The position numbers were made by a program, and so were the translations under genes. This document shows positions 1-8,553 of a DNA stretch of 48,653 nucleotides, piece by piece. This DNA is from Alphaproteobacteria bacterium UBA998 (lineage in GTDB: Bacteria > Pseudomonadota > Alphaproteobacteria > Rickettsiales > UBA998). Where the stretch lies: NCBI GenBank assembly GCA_002291925.1, contig DBAY01000014.1:1-48653 (forward strand), written 5' to 3'. The notes under the pieces were generated by a model. It was not told the DNA's origin. It worked only from the letters and a program-made list of their open reading frames with translations, and searched no databases. How positions within the stretch are numbered: the first letter of the stretch is position 1; the number at the start of each line of letters is the position of its first letter.

Positions 1-169
1 CAAACACACAAATCCAATTGAAGCAGTTAAAACGGTGGACTAAGCAATACTAGCCTAGTTATCTAGGACAGCCCCTAAGTCTTTTATTTAGCGAATTTTT
101 TTGATTGCCTCCTCAGGCTCACTAAGGCATACACACGGCCGGATGCCTACTTCAAGAATGGCTCAGTGC

Positions 170-1537
170 ATGCGCTCTATTCCTTTTCTGGTGACTGCTA
201 CGCTCCTTTTCTCCGCGCCTGCCTTCGCGGAGGGACCCTATACCTGCCCAGATTTGATGAACAAGGAAAAAACCGCCTCTGACCAGATGACGCAGGGCAA
301 GGATGGCTGGTTTTTCCGTATCAACCGTGATCTCAATTCGCCACTGATAATTACGCCGGAAGTGGAGCAGCTTTTCGCCCGCTTTGCCGCCGCGCTGGAA
401 CGCCGCGGCACCACACTTGTGCTTGTGCCGGTACCACCCCGCGCCGCCATCGCGCGCGAGTTTCTTGATACATCCGTTACCGAGCAGGCGATTTTCTCGC
501 CAGACAAGGCCCTTGCGAATTACCGGCATATCACCCAAGCGTTGGGCAGGGTAGGGGTACTGATGCCCAACCTGCTGGAGACGGACCCACTGCCTTTCGA
601 CATGCCGGAAGACAAACCCTTTTTCTTCCGCCGCGACCATCACTGGACTCCATGGGGGGCACGCGCCGTAGCACAGAAGATCGGCGAAGCCGTGAAGGCA
701 ACCTCAATCTATGCTTCCCTGACACCTGCCACCTACGTGACGCGGATGGTGAGCGAAAGCGGCTGGAAGCCGAGCATGGCTTTGGAAATCCAGCGTCTTT
801 GCACGGATGTGCTGCCGCCAGAGCCATTCCAGCGTTTTGAGACCCGGCTTGAAGCGGGCAATGATGCCGATGCGCTGTTCGGTGATGCTGGATCGGGCAC
901 ATCCTCCGTGCTGGTTGGCTCCAGTTTCAGCGCCCTGCCGGAGTATAACTTTGACGGATTCCTCATGGAGGCGACGGGGCTGGAAATTGCCAATCGTGCC
1001 ATTTCAGCTGGCATGCAGTTCAATGCTGTCACTTCCTATACTTCCTCTCCTGCTTTTGAGGCGGAGGTGCCCCCCTACCTTATCTGGGAAATTCCAAACC
1101 TTGCCGGCATCAGCCAGTCGGCCCTGACCATGTTCCGCCAGATCATTCCGACCACGCACGGAGCCTGCACAACTGAGAAAGCCGTGGCGACAAGAAAAGT
1201 GAGCATCAAGAACGGCCAAGCGGCCACGCTACTGACCCTTTCTCCGCAGAAGAAAGTGGCTGGCAATAATTACTATATGTTTATTACCACGCCCAACCTC
1301 GGCCTTGCCAAGTTCACCCTGCAATTTGAGTATGATGACGGCGACGGGGAATGGTTTACCGTGGATCGTAGCCAGCATTTTGAGAATACCGGGCGATTCT
1401 TCGTGGAATTGTCTGATGAAATCGAGGGGAACCTCACCTCGGTCACCATCGATGGCCTGCCTATTACCAACGCGGATCTGGAAGTGCGGCTTTGCCAGGC
1501 ATCTCAGGAAACCAAGGCGGCACCTGCCGCCAACTAG
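170..1537 (+). CDS. algX: AlgX-like periplasmic alginate O-acetyltransferase
   Basis: Predicted terminal O-acetyltransferase that places acetyl groups on mannuronate residues of alginate in the periplasm. From the ATG at 170 the product is 455 residues, close to Pseudomonas AlgX (about 474). Residues 1-20 form a Sec signal peptide ending APAFA. An SGNH-hydrolase-like domain follows, with the DHHW motif (D156, H158) and a GSSFS motif (nucleophile S251) that match the AlgX catalytic triad positions. The last ~110 residues look like the beta-rich carbohydrate-binding module. The start is uncertain: in-frame TTG 101, ATG 143 and ATG 158 also exist and none has a clear Shine-Dalgarno; 170 gives the most compact signal peptide. 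It is the first gene of the run algX-algF-sel1-algL. Family assignment is firm; the start is not. Confidence 0.9.
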   Translation: MRSIPFLVTATLLFSAPAFAEGPYTCPDLMNKEKTASDQMTQGKDGWFFRINRDLNSPLIITPEVEQLFARFAAALERRGTTLVLVPVPPRAAIAREFLDTSVTEQAIFSPDKALANYRHITQALGRVGVLMPNLLETDPLPFDMPEDKPFFFRRDHHWTPWGARAVAQKIGEAVKATSIYASLTPATYVTRMVSESGWKPSMALEIQRLCTDVLPPEPFQRFETRLEAGNDADALFGDAGSGTSSVLVGSSFSALPEYNFDGFLMEATGLEIANRAISAGMQFNAVTSYTSSPAFEAEVPPYLIWEIPNLAGISQSALTMFRQIIPTTHGACTTEKAVATRKVSIKNGQAATLLTLSPQKKVAGNNYYMFITTPNLGLAKFTLQFEYDDGDGEWFTVDRSQHFENTGRFFVELSDEIEGNLTSVTIDGLPITNADLEVRLCQASQETKAAPAAN

Positions 1538-1597
1538 CGGCTTTGCGGTTGCCCGAAGACAAAAGGATGGATATTTAACACTCGTTAATGCTGTTAA

Positions 1598-1622
1598 GGA
1601 ACTCGCCTGTATTTCACTGGTT
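1598..1622 (+). promoter_or_regulatory. Possible ECF-type promoter (GGAAC-N16-GGTT) before algF
   Basis: In the 116-bp gap between algX and algF there is GGAAC at 1598-1602, a 16-base spacer and GGTT at 1619-1622. This is close to the GGAAC-N16/17-CGTT pattern of alphaproteobacterial general-stress (EcfG) promoters; the second element has one mismatch. Two short motifs can occur by chance, so this is a weak call. Confidence 0.2.
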
Positions 1623-1653
1623 ACCATTCATCATTTGACAAGGACACAAACCT

Positions 1654-2295
1654 ATGATGCGCTCGACGTTCCGGGTTCTTGGTTTCAGCCTGATGTTGCT
1701 CGCTGCGCCTGTGGCGATGGCCGATGCCGACCAGCAGCTTTATGACCCCGCTCCACCGGCGGATGCGGCCTTTGTGCGTGTGCTGAACGCAAACCCGTCC
1801 GGTGAGATTAGCGCCACGATAGGCGACGCCAGATTCGGTAATGTAGCCTATCCCGGTCTCTCACCCTACATGGTCGTTAAACAGGGCGAGCAGACGCTGA
1901 AAGCTGGCAGCGCCAGCGAAACCATCAACGTTGAGGCCGGCAAATACTACACGCTGGCGGTGGCACCGGATGGCAAGGTGGTGACGCTGAAGGACGCCAT
2001 CATCGAACAGCCGTCCAAGGCCTATGTCTATTTCTACAACTTCTCCGATGCTGCCAAGGCCAGCCTGCGCGCAACCAAGCAGAACATGGACATTGCAGGC
2101 GATGTCGCCCCAAACAGGAGCATGCACCGCGAAATGAACGCGCTTACACTGGCAATGGCGATCACCGCCGATGGCAAGACGGTGCAGACGTTTCCCTCCG
2201 TCGCGCTAAAGCGCCGCAGCGGCACCAGTTTTGTGCTGGCAGGCACGGGGGACGCGAAAAAGGCCGTCTGGATCGAGAACAAGATCCAGCGCTGA
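1654..2295 (+). CDS. algF: AlgF-like alginate O-acetylation accessory protein
   Basis: Periplasmic accessory protein needed for alginate O-acetylation with AlgI, AlgJ and AlgX; it has no known catalytic motif. The product is 213 residues, near Pseudomonas AlgF (216). Residues 1-23 are a signal peptide (cleavage after AMA). The mature protein follows the AlgF pattern of two beta-rich domains: an early FVRVLNA segment, a YYTLAV segment, a central YFYNFSD segment and a final VWIENK segment, which line up in order with AlgF. An AAGGA Shine-Dalgarno lies 9 bases before the first of two adjacent ATG codons (1654 and 1657). It sits between algX and a giant Sel1 gene, 59 bases away. Confidence 0.88.
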   Translation: MMRSTFRVLGFSLMLLAAPVAMADADQQLYDPAPPADAAFVRVLNANPSGEISATIGDARFGNVAYPGLSPYMVVKQGEQTLKAGSASETINVEAGKYYTLAVAPDGKVVTLKDAIIEQPSKAYVYFYNFSDAAKASLRATKQNMDIAGDVAPNRSMHREMNALTLAMAITADGKTVQTFPSVALKRRSGTSFVLAGTGDAKKAVWIENKIQR

Positions 2296-2354
2296 GACAG
2301 GAATATTGAGCTGCCGCCCAGCACCTGCAGGGTGGTATTGATGGGGAAGAAAGA

Positions 2355-5300
2355 ATGTCCGAATCTGTTTTGCGTCGCGGCCTTTTCGCGGCGGGTTTTG
2401 TGTGGAGTCTGCACACTTCCATGGCGCTGGCTGCCGTAGAGCCTTTGCCTGCCCTGCTGCCGCCCCAAGTGGATTATGCCAAGGTCTGCAAACTGAAGAA
2501 TCGCCTCGCGCGTGATACACATAACTGGAACAACATAGAAACTCAGGCGGCACGCATCAGCGGCCGCGATCTGACAGAAATTGGTAAACTTTACCTGAAA
2601 GGCAGCGCCCAGCAGCCCTCCAACCCTTTGCTGGCGCATAAAATCCTGAAAGCGGCCGCGGCAAAACCGGGCAGGCACCGCGGGGCAGCGTTGCTGCTTC
2701 TGGCTGATACTTACGCCAAGGGACTTGGCACGGCGCAAGACGGGGTGATCGCCAAGCAAACACTGGAAGAGGCGCTTACCCTCTCTACACGCGGCGCAGG
2801 CTTTGCGCTTGGGAGTATTTATGAGAGTGAGGGAGAATTCACCAAGGCTGGCAATGCCTATGCCAAGGATGCTGCGCTGAAGAATCCCGCGGCAGCCCTG
2901 TCGCTGGCCGTACTTTATAAGTCCGAGAAAATGCCCGAGCCGCGTGAAGGTGCTGCCAATGAAATGGTGGCGCTGGCGCAGAATATGCTGCTGGAACGTG
3001 TGGCACAGGGGGATTGTGATGCACTGACAGTGCTCGGCAATATCTATTTGCGCGGTGAAACCGTGCAGCGCGACGAAAAGACAGCCGCCAAGTGGCTGCA
3101 GGCCGCCACCCAAGGTGACAACGTTTCGGCGATGCTGACGCTGGCAACCTTGTATCAACGTGGCGTGGGCGTTGCGCACGACCGCGAGAAAGTGCAGCAG
3201 CTGTGGGAGCGTGCAGCGGCGCTCGGCTCCTCGGAGGCTATGTATGATCTTGGTTTCAGCTACGTATTCGGGGATTATGTGGATCAGGACATCCCGAAGG
3301 GCATCCCCTGGCTAGAGAAAGCTGCCGAGCGCTATTACCTGGAAGCGATGCATCTGTTGTTCCGCGTTTACCGGGGTGATTACGGCGGGCAGGTGAATCA
3401 CAAGCTGGCCATGCAGTGGCTGCACAAGGCGGCGGCCCATCCGGCGGCGGAAACCTCCATCATTTTCGAACTGGCCCAGGCCTACGAGGAAGGCAAACTC
3501 ACCGCGCGCGACTACGGAAAGGCACTGGAATATTACCAGCTTGCCGCTAAGCTGGGCGATGAGGACGCGCCTTACAAAGTGGGGGAACTCTACCAGCGGG
3601 CGCTCGGCACGCCGCCCCAGCCCAAGCTGGCCCTGCGCTTCTACCGTCTGGCCGCCAGCCGCGGCAGCAAGCAGGCCATGATGGCGATGTACTATAATTA
3701 TTACTGCGGCATCGCGGTCAGCTATGACGCGGTGAAGGCCCAGCGCTGGCTGGACCGTGCCATCGCCAATGCCAGCTTTGATGGCATTCAGCGCGCCCAG
3801 CAGGAATACCAGTCGCGCGGTACAGAGGAGGATTATGATCACGCGGTGGCGCTGCTGACGCGCGCGGTGGAAATGGATGATCGCAAGGCGATGATCGCAC
3901 TGGCGGAAATTTACATGGAAGGACGCCCGGGCGTGGAGAAAAACCGTGAAAAAGCGGAGTCGTTGCTCGAGCAGGCTATCCTGCCCGGCGAAAACCGTGC
4001 GCAGGGCCTCTCATCACTTGCCAGCCTGTACCTGAAAGGACGGCTGGTGCAGCGTGATGTAAAGAAGGGTCTCTCCCTTCTGACGGAAGCGGCCAAGTAT
4101 AACGATAGTGATGCCCTGCGCCAGCTAGGCATGCTCTACATGAAAGGCCAGCCGGAAGTACCGGCGGACGTGAATCAAGGTCTCACCTACCTGCAGCAGG
4201 CGGCTGATTTCGGCAATGCGCAGGCAATGTTGACGCTGGCAGAATATTACCGCGCCAACGCCAAGGATCAGCAGGGCCGGGACGCCGCACTCGACTGGTA
4301 TGTGGAAGCAGGTGTGCATGGTGACCCGACAGCCGCAGTAACACTGGCGGAATTCTACCGTCACGGCACAGGGGTGCGGGAAGACCCCAAGCGTGCGGAG
4401 GAATGGCTCACCCGTGCGCAAAGCCCGGAATCCTGCTCCATTCCGAAAAGCATGACCGTGGCGCGCATGTTCAGTCAAGGGATGGGCACGGAAAAGGATC
4501 CCAAGAAAGCGGCGGAATGGTTTCAGCGTGCCTTGCGTTTTCCTGCCGTACAAACCTCTGACATGAAAGCCCTCGCTGAAGCTTATACCTTTGGCTATGG
4601 CACGCGTCAGGATTATGCGAAAGCGCTCGAATGGGAAACCAAGCTCGCCGAACTGGGTGAAACGCGCCATATGCGTAACGTCGCCCGAATGCATCTGGAA
4701 GGTCGGGGCACGGTTCAGGATGTCGAACTCGCACGCGAATGGTATGACCGCGCTGCCAAGGCCGGTGACGCGCTGGCTTATATCGATCTCGCCAATCTCT
4801 ATGAGAAGGGCATCGGTGTGGAAAAGAACCCGCCGCAGGCCAAGGCGTATCTTGAACAGGCCGCCACCATGGGCTCCAGCCGCGCCCTGCGCATACTGGC
4901 GGAGCGCGCCCTGCAGGCAAAGGATTATGCCGAGGCCGTCAGGTGGTATCAGCAGGCGGCGAAAACGGGTGATGTAAAGGCCATGTTCCGGCTGGTCTCG
5001 CTCTATAATGACCCGGCCATTCCCATCCATGACCAAGCGCAGGTGAAACGCTGGGTGCAGCAGGCCATCAAGGCAGCGGAAAGTGATCCCAACGAAATGG
5101 CACGGATCGGCGAAGCCTACATGACAGGTTTGGGCGTTGAAAAGAATAGTAAGGCAGCCGCCGAATGGTTCTACAAAGCAGGCGAGGCCGGAAGCGCCAA
5201 AGGCATGCGCATGCTCGGCAAGATGTACATGGAGGGCAACGGCGTGCCACAGGACCGCAGCATCGCCGTAAGCTGGCTGAACAAGGCAGCCGAGAAAGGC

Positions 5301-5699
5301 GATCTGAGTGCGATGGTGGCCGTGGCGGAGGCCTATTCCACCGGCAGCGGTGTACAGCTCGATTTTGACAAGGCCTCCGAGTTTTACCGTGCCGCCGCCC
5401 AGCATGGCTCCACCAAGGCCATGCGCGAGATTGGCTTCCTTTACATGCGCGGGCGAGGCGTGGAGCGCAATGAAAGCTACGGCATCCAGTGGCTGACCAG
5501 TGCCGCCGAGCGCGGTGATGTGCGAGCCATGGAAGAGCTGGCGCGCTCCTATGCCGCCGGATTTGGTGTTGAGGAATCATCCCAAGAAGCACTTTCCTGG
5601 TGGAAACGTGCCGCGGACGCTGGCAGCACCGAGGCAAGGCGGCAGCTGGAAATCGCCGTGCAAACAGGCTATGCCCCCGCGAATTTTCTGAAGGAATAG
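2355..5699 (+). CDS. Giant periplasmic Sel1-repeat scaffold protein (AlgK-related role inferred)
   Basis: A protein of 1114 residues made almost wholly of Sel1-like (TPR-type) helical repeats of about 36 residues; roughly 25-28 copies with the usual pattern A-x-x-x-L-(G/A)-x-x-Y-x-x-G-x-G-V-x-x-(D/N). Residues 1-26 are a likely signal peptide (ends SMALA), with no lipobox, so it is predicted soluble in the periplasm. Sel1 proteins act as protein-protein scaffolds; AlgK, the Pseudomonas alginate member, is about 475 residues and bridges the secretion complex to the outer membrane. This one is more than twice as long. A GGGGAAG ribosome site precedes the ATG. It is followed by algL after only 3 bases, so the two are surely co-transcribed. 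Role in the alginate complex is inferred from position; repeat identity is clear. Confidence 0.85.
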   Translation: MSESVLRRGLFAAGFVWSLHTSMALAAVEPLPALLPPQVDYAKVCKLKNRLARDTHNWNNIETQAARISGRDLTEIGKLYLKGSAQQPSNPLLAHKILKAAAAKPGRHRGAALLLLADTYAKGLGTAQDGVIAKQTLEEALTLSTRGAGFALGSIYESEGEFTKAGNAYAKDAALKNPAAALSLAVLYKSEKMPEPREGAANEMVALAQNMLLERVAQGDCDALTVLGNIYLRGETVQRDEKTAAKWLQAATQGDNVSAMLTLATLYQRGVGVAHDREKVQQLWERAAALGSSEAMYDLGFSYVFGDYVDQDIPKGIPWLEKAAERYYLEAMHLLFRVYRGDYGGQVNHKLAMQWLHKAAAHPAAETSIIFELAQAYEEGKLTARDYGKALEYYQLAAKLGDEDAPYKVGELYQRALGTPPQPKLALRFYRLAASRGSKQAMMAMYYNYYCGIAVSYDAVKAQRWLDRAIANASFDGIQRAQQEYQSRGTEEDYDHAVALLTRAVEMDDRKAMIALAEIYMEGRPGVEKNREKAESLLEQAILPGENRAQGLSSLASLYLKGRLVQRDVKKGLSLLTEAAKYNDSDALRQLGMLYMKGQPEVPADVNQGLTYLQQAADFGNAQAMLTLAEYYRANAKDQQGRDAALDWYVEAGVHGDPTAAVTLAEFYRHGTGVREDPKRAEEWLTRAQSPESCSIPKSMTVARMFSQGMGTEKDPKKAAEWFQRALRFPAVQTSDMKALAEAYTFGYGTRQDYAKALEWETKLAELGETRHMRNVARMHLEGRGTVQDVELAREWYDRAAKAGDALAYIDLANLYEKGIGVEKNPPQAKAYLEQAATMGSSRALRILAERALQAKDYAEAVRWYQQAAKTGDVKAMFRLVSLYNDPAIPIHDQAQVKRWVQQAIKAAESDPNEMARIGEAYMTGLGVEKNSKAAAEWFYKAGEAGSAKGMRMLGKMYMEGNGVPQDRSIAVSWLNKAAEKGDLSAMVAVAEAYSTGSGVQLDFDKASEFYRAAAQHGSTKAMREIGFLYMRGRGVERNESYGIQWLTSAAERGDVRAMEELARSYAAGFGVEESSQEALSWWKRAADAGSTEARRQLEIAVQTGYAPANFLKE

Positions 5700-5702
5700 A
5701 TC

Positions 5703-6845
5703 ATGACTTCCCGCCCCTTCCCGCTTTCCGGCGCAAGCCGCATACAGCGGCTTGCCTGTGGCTTGCTATCCGCCGTCATGCTCGTGACCGCGCCCCCCCT
5801 TCATGCGCAGGCACTGCGATCGCCTTTCGCCATCCCGGCGGCACCCAAAGGGCAAAAGAAGGCCGGGGAAGGCCGTGACCGCTGTGAGGCTCCCCCTGCT
5901 CCTATCCGCACACTGGCCACCACCAGCATGTATGACCCAAGCGACCCCACGCATTCCAAGAAAGATCCCAAGGCGAATGCGCGGTATCAGGCGGCCATCC
6001 AACCCGTGCGGGATTATGCGAAGGATGTCACCAAGTTCGCCAATAACTATGTCCGCTCCGGTGCGCAAAAGACGGCGTTTGCGGAATGCACCCTTGACTG
6101 GCTGGCCACGTGGGCGCAAGCGGGCGGGCTCACTGATCTGCGCACGCCGCAGGCCATTTTTAACATGGGTCAGCTGGTAGGCGGCTTTGCCATGGCCTAT
6201 CTGCAGGTGCGCGACAATCCCTACCTCGACCCTGCGAAAAAGCAAGTGGTCGAGCAATGGATGCAGAATATCGCTCTGCAGATGCGTGATAGCGTGCGCG
6301 CGGATGAGGTACGGGGCAAGAACTCCTCCCGCGCCAATCATCGCTATTGGTCCGGCTATGGTGTCGGTATGGTAGGCGTCGCCGTGGGTAACCGCAACCT
6401 ATTGGAGTGGGGGCTGAACAGCGCCCGCATCGGCCTAAGCGAAATCCAGCCAGATGGGACTTTGCCGCGTGAGCTGCGCCGCGCCAGCCGCTCCCGTGAC
6501 TATCACATTTTCTCTGTTGCACCGCTGGTGATGCTGGCGGAGGTTGGACTGACCAACGGCGTCAATCTCTATGCAGAACAGGGCGGTTCGCTACACCGGC
6601 TGGTAAAACGCATCCTCGACAGTAATAAGGATGCCAGCTACTTTGAGAGGCTCACCGGTTACAAGCAGCAGCCCTATCCTGACAGTGATGACGGCATCCC
6701 CTCCAGCCGCCTCGGCTGGCTCGAGCCTTACGCTGCCCGCTTTCCCAGCGAGGAGAGCAAGGCAATCCTGCGCGCCAAGCGTCCCGTAAGCTCCACCGCC
6801 CTCGGCGGTAATATGACGCTGCTCTACACAGGGAAGGATGACTAG
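5703..6845 (+). CDS. algL: Alginate lyase AlgL (PL5 family)
   Basis: Periplasmic poly(mannuronate) lyase that clears alginate misdirected into the periplasm during export. 380 residues, with a signal peptide in residues 1-35 (ends LHAQA). The PL5 catalytic set is visible: N212-H213 in the segment ANHRYWSGYG, and the spaced pattern LPRELRR...RDYH giving R260 and Y267, with the same 7-residue spacing as the known Arg/Tyr pair. The AAGGA Shine-Dalgarno lies inside the end of the Sel1 gene, 7 bases before the ATG, so translation is probably coupled. Residues 40-80 are longer and more basic/proline-rich than I would expect for the family. Last gene of this plus-strand run; a cluster of hairpins follows before the convergent algI. 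Confidence 0.9.
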   Translation: MTSRPFPLSGASRIQRLACGLLSAVMLVTAPPLHAQALRSPFAIPAAPKGQKKAGEGRDRCEAPPAPIRTLATTSMYDPSDPTHSKKDPKANARYQAAIQPVRDYAKDVTKFANNYVRSGAQKTAFAECTLDWLATWAQAGGLTDLRTPQAIFNMGQLVGGFAMAYLQVRDNPYLDPAKKQVVEQWMQNIALQMRDSVRADEVRGKNSSRANHRYWSGYGVGMVGVAVGNRNLLEWGLNSARIGLSEIQPDGTLPRELRRASRSRDYHIFSVAPLVMLAEVGLTNGVNLYAEQGGSLHRLVKRILDSNKDASYFERLTGYKQQPYPDSDDGIPSSRLGWLEPYAARFPSEESKAILRAKRPVSSTALGGNMTLLYTGKDD

Positions 6846-6893
6846 CAGACGGCCGTTGCCGACATGGTGAGTCGTAATGACAATGACGCTGTC

Positions 6894-7056
6894 ATGCCGC
6901 ACTTGGTACGCGGCATCTCCTCGCGAGCGGAGGGAGACCCCGCAATGAATACGGGGTGACATGCTCCTTCTTCTCCGTCATTCCGGGACGCGTCAGCGTG
7001 CCCGGAATCTGCTCGCGATACGAAGAATATCCTGCGCAGGCTACGCCTCGCAGGAT
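6894..7056. repeat. Cluster of four intergenic palindromic elements
   Basis: Four different inverted repeats stand in a row between the convergent algL and algI ends: ATGCCGC/GCGGCAT (6894-6916), CCCCG/CGGGG (6938-6956), ATTCCGGG/CCCGGAAT (6980-7008) and ATCCTGCG/CGCAGGAT (7029-7056, extended by an inner AGGC/GCCT stem). None has a proper U-tract. They resemble the mosaic palindromic elements scattered between genes in many proteobacterial genomes and could stabilise or end both transcripts. Stems are read directly from the sequence; the function is inferred. Confidence 0.6.
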
Positions 7057-7119
7057 GACAGCTACAATAACGCTGTCAGTCGAGCGCAAGAGGCGCGTAG
7101 CATCGAGGCAAACATAAAA

Positions 7120-8553
7120 CTAAAACTGAAAATATAAAAACGGTGAGAAAGACTGGGCGATCATCTTGCTGACACCAATGACCAACAGCAGGCAGAGGGC
7201 CATCTGCAACGGCAGTGCCATGCGGCCGGCCCAAACGGGCGACTCCTCGCCGCCAAGCCGCTTCTGCAAAATAGGCGCGGTGTAGATTATCCCCCATGCA
7301 ATGACCAGCATCCCCAGCTGGAAGGGCTGGAGCTGCCACCCCACCTCGTCGCTGATGCCATAGCCATGGCGGCCGATCATGCCGGAATAGACCTGCATCG
7401 CCGCCTGCATGTTGGGCGCGCGGAACAGCACCCAGCCAATCATCGCAAGTAGCAGAGTGAATGGCATGGCAATGAGTTTCGGATAAGGTGAAGCGGCTCC
7501 CTTTACGCCACGCTTCTCGGCGATCCAGCGCTCGATGGCCAGCCAGCCGCCATGCCACGCGCCCCACAGGATGAACGTCCAGTTGGCACCGTGCCACAGG
7601 CCGCCGAGCAGCATGGTGAGGAACAGGTTCAGGTAGGTGCGGGCCCTTCCTTTCCGATTGCCGCCGAGCGGGATGTAGAGGTAATCGCGCAGCCAGTTGG
7701 AGAGCGAGATATGCCAGCGCCGCCAGAATTCGGTGATGCTCTGGCTGATATAGGGGTGGCGGAAATTCTCGAGGAAACGGAAGCCCATCATGAGGGCGAG
7801 GCCGATGGCCATGTCGCTATAGCCGGAGAAATCGAAATAAAGCTGCGCCGTGTAGGCGAGCACGCCGATCCAGGATTCCCCGAAAGTCGGGTTGGGATGG
7901 GTGAAGGCGATGTCGGCCACCGGGGCGATGGAATCGGCAATCAGCACTTTTTTGGAAAAGCCCACCGCGAAGCGAATAGCCCCTTCGTTGAATTTGGCCC
8001 AGCTATGGGTGCGCTCGTGGAACTGCTCAGCCAGGTTTTTATAGCGCAATACAGGACCAGCGACCAGATGTGGGAAAAGCGCCACGAACGCGGCGAAATC
8101 CCAGAAACTGTCTGCTACCGGCGCATCCTTGCGGTAGATGTCGATGAGGTAGCTAATGGTGTGGAAAATATAGAAGGAAATACCGATGGGCAAAATCACC
8201 GCCCATGCTTCGAAGGGCATAAACCCGGCCTGCACGAACGCGGCGTTCAATGAACGGACCCCGAAATCGAAATACTTGAAATAGCCCAGCGTCAAAAGGT
8301 TGACGACTACACCGAAGGTTAGCCAGCGTTGCTTGAGGGGGATAGAATCGGTGGCTTCCATGCGCAGCGACACCCAGTAGGCGAAGAAGGTGACGGCGGC
8401 GAACAGGGCCACGAAATCGATGCGCCACCAGCCATAGAAAAGGTAACTGCCCGCAAGAATGACCCGAGAACGGTAACGAAACGGCGTGAGGTAGTAGATG
8501 CTCAGGAAAATCGGTAGGAACAGGCTGAGAAAAATGGTGGAAGAGAAAACCAT
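7120..8553 (-). CDS. algI: AlgI, membrane-bound O-acyltransferase (MBOAT)
   Basis: Inner-membrane MBOAT that passes acetyl groups across the membrane for alginate O-acetylation. 477 residues from the start MVFSS, which is the start used by known AlgI proteins, and the same C-terminus SPFLYFQF. The conserved active-site histidine is H321 in GGLWHGANW, equivalent to H322 of Pseudomonas AlgI; the second conserved block RRWHISL gives H281. Multiple hydrophobic helices run through the whole length. Its ATG overlaps the algJ stop by one base (TAATG), so translation is coupled. It is the last gene of the alg8-to-algI minus-strand run. Very strong similarity in order and motif; near certain. Confidence 0.96.
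   Translation of the reverse strand: MVFSSTIFLSLFLPIFLSIYYLTPFRYRSRVILAGSYLFYGWWRIDFVALFAAVTFFAYWVSLRMEATDSIPLKQRWLTFGVVVNLLTLGYFKYFDFGVRSLNAAFVQAGFMPFEAWAVILPIGISFYIFHTISYLIDIYRKDAPVADSFWDFAAFVALFPHLVAGPVLRYKNLAEQFHERTHSWAKFNEGAIRFAVGFSKKVLIADSIAPVADIAFTHPNPTFGESWIGVLAYTAQLYFDFSGYSDMAIGLALMMGFRFLENFRHPYISQSITEFWRRWHISLSNWLRDYLYIPLGGNRKGRARTYLNLFLTMLLGGLWHGANWTFILWGAWHGGWLAIERWIAEKRGVKGAASPYPKLIAMPFTLLLAMIGWVLFRAPNMQAAMQVYSGMIGRHGYGISDEVGWQLQPFQLGMLVIAWGIIYTAPILQKRLGGEESPVWAGRMALPLQMALCLLLVIGVSKMIAQSFSPFLYFQF

Noticed and set aside
2034..5405. Long open frames on the minus strand opposite the giant Sel1 gene (for example 2034-3179 and 4125-5405)
   Set aside because: They are mirror frames of GC-rich repeat coding sequence. 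The plus-strand protein has a signal peptide and regular Sel1 repeats; the antisense products have no recognisable domain or ribosome site.
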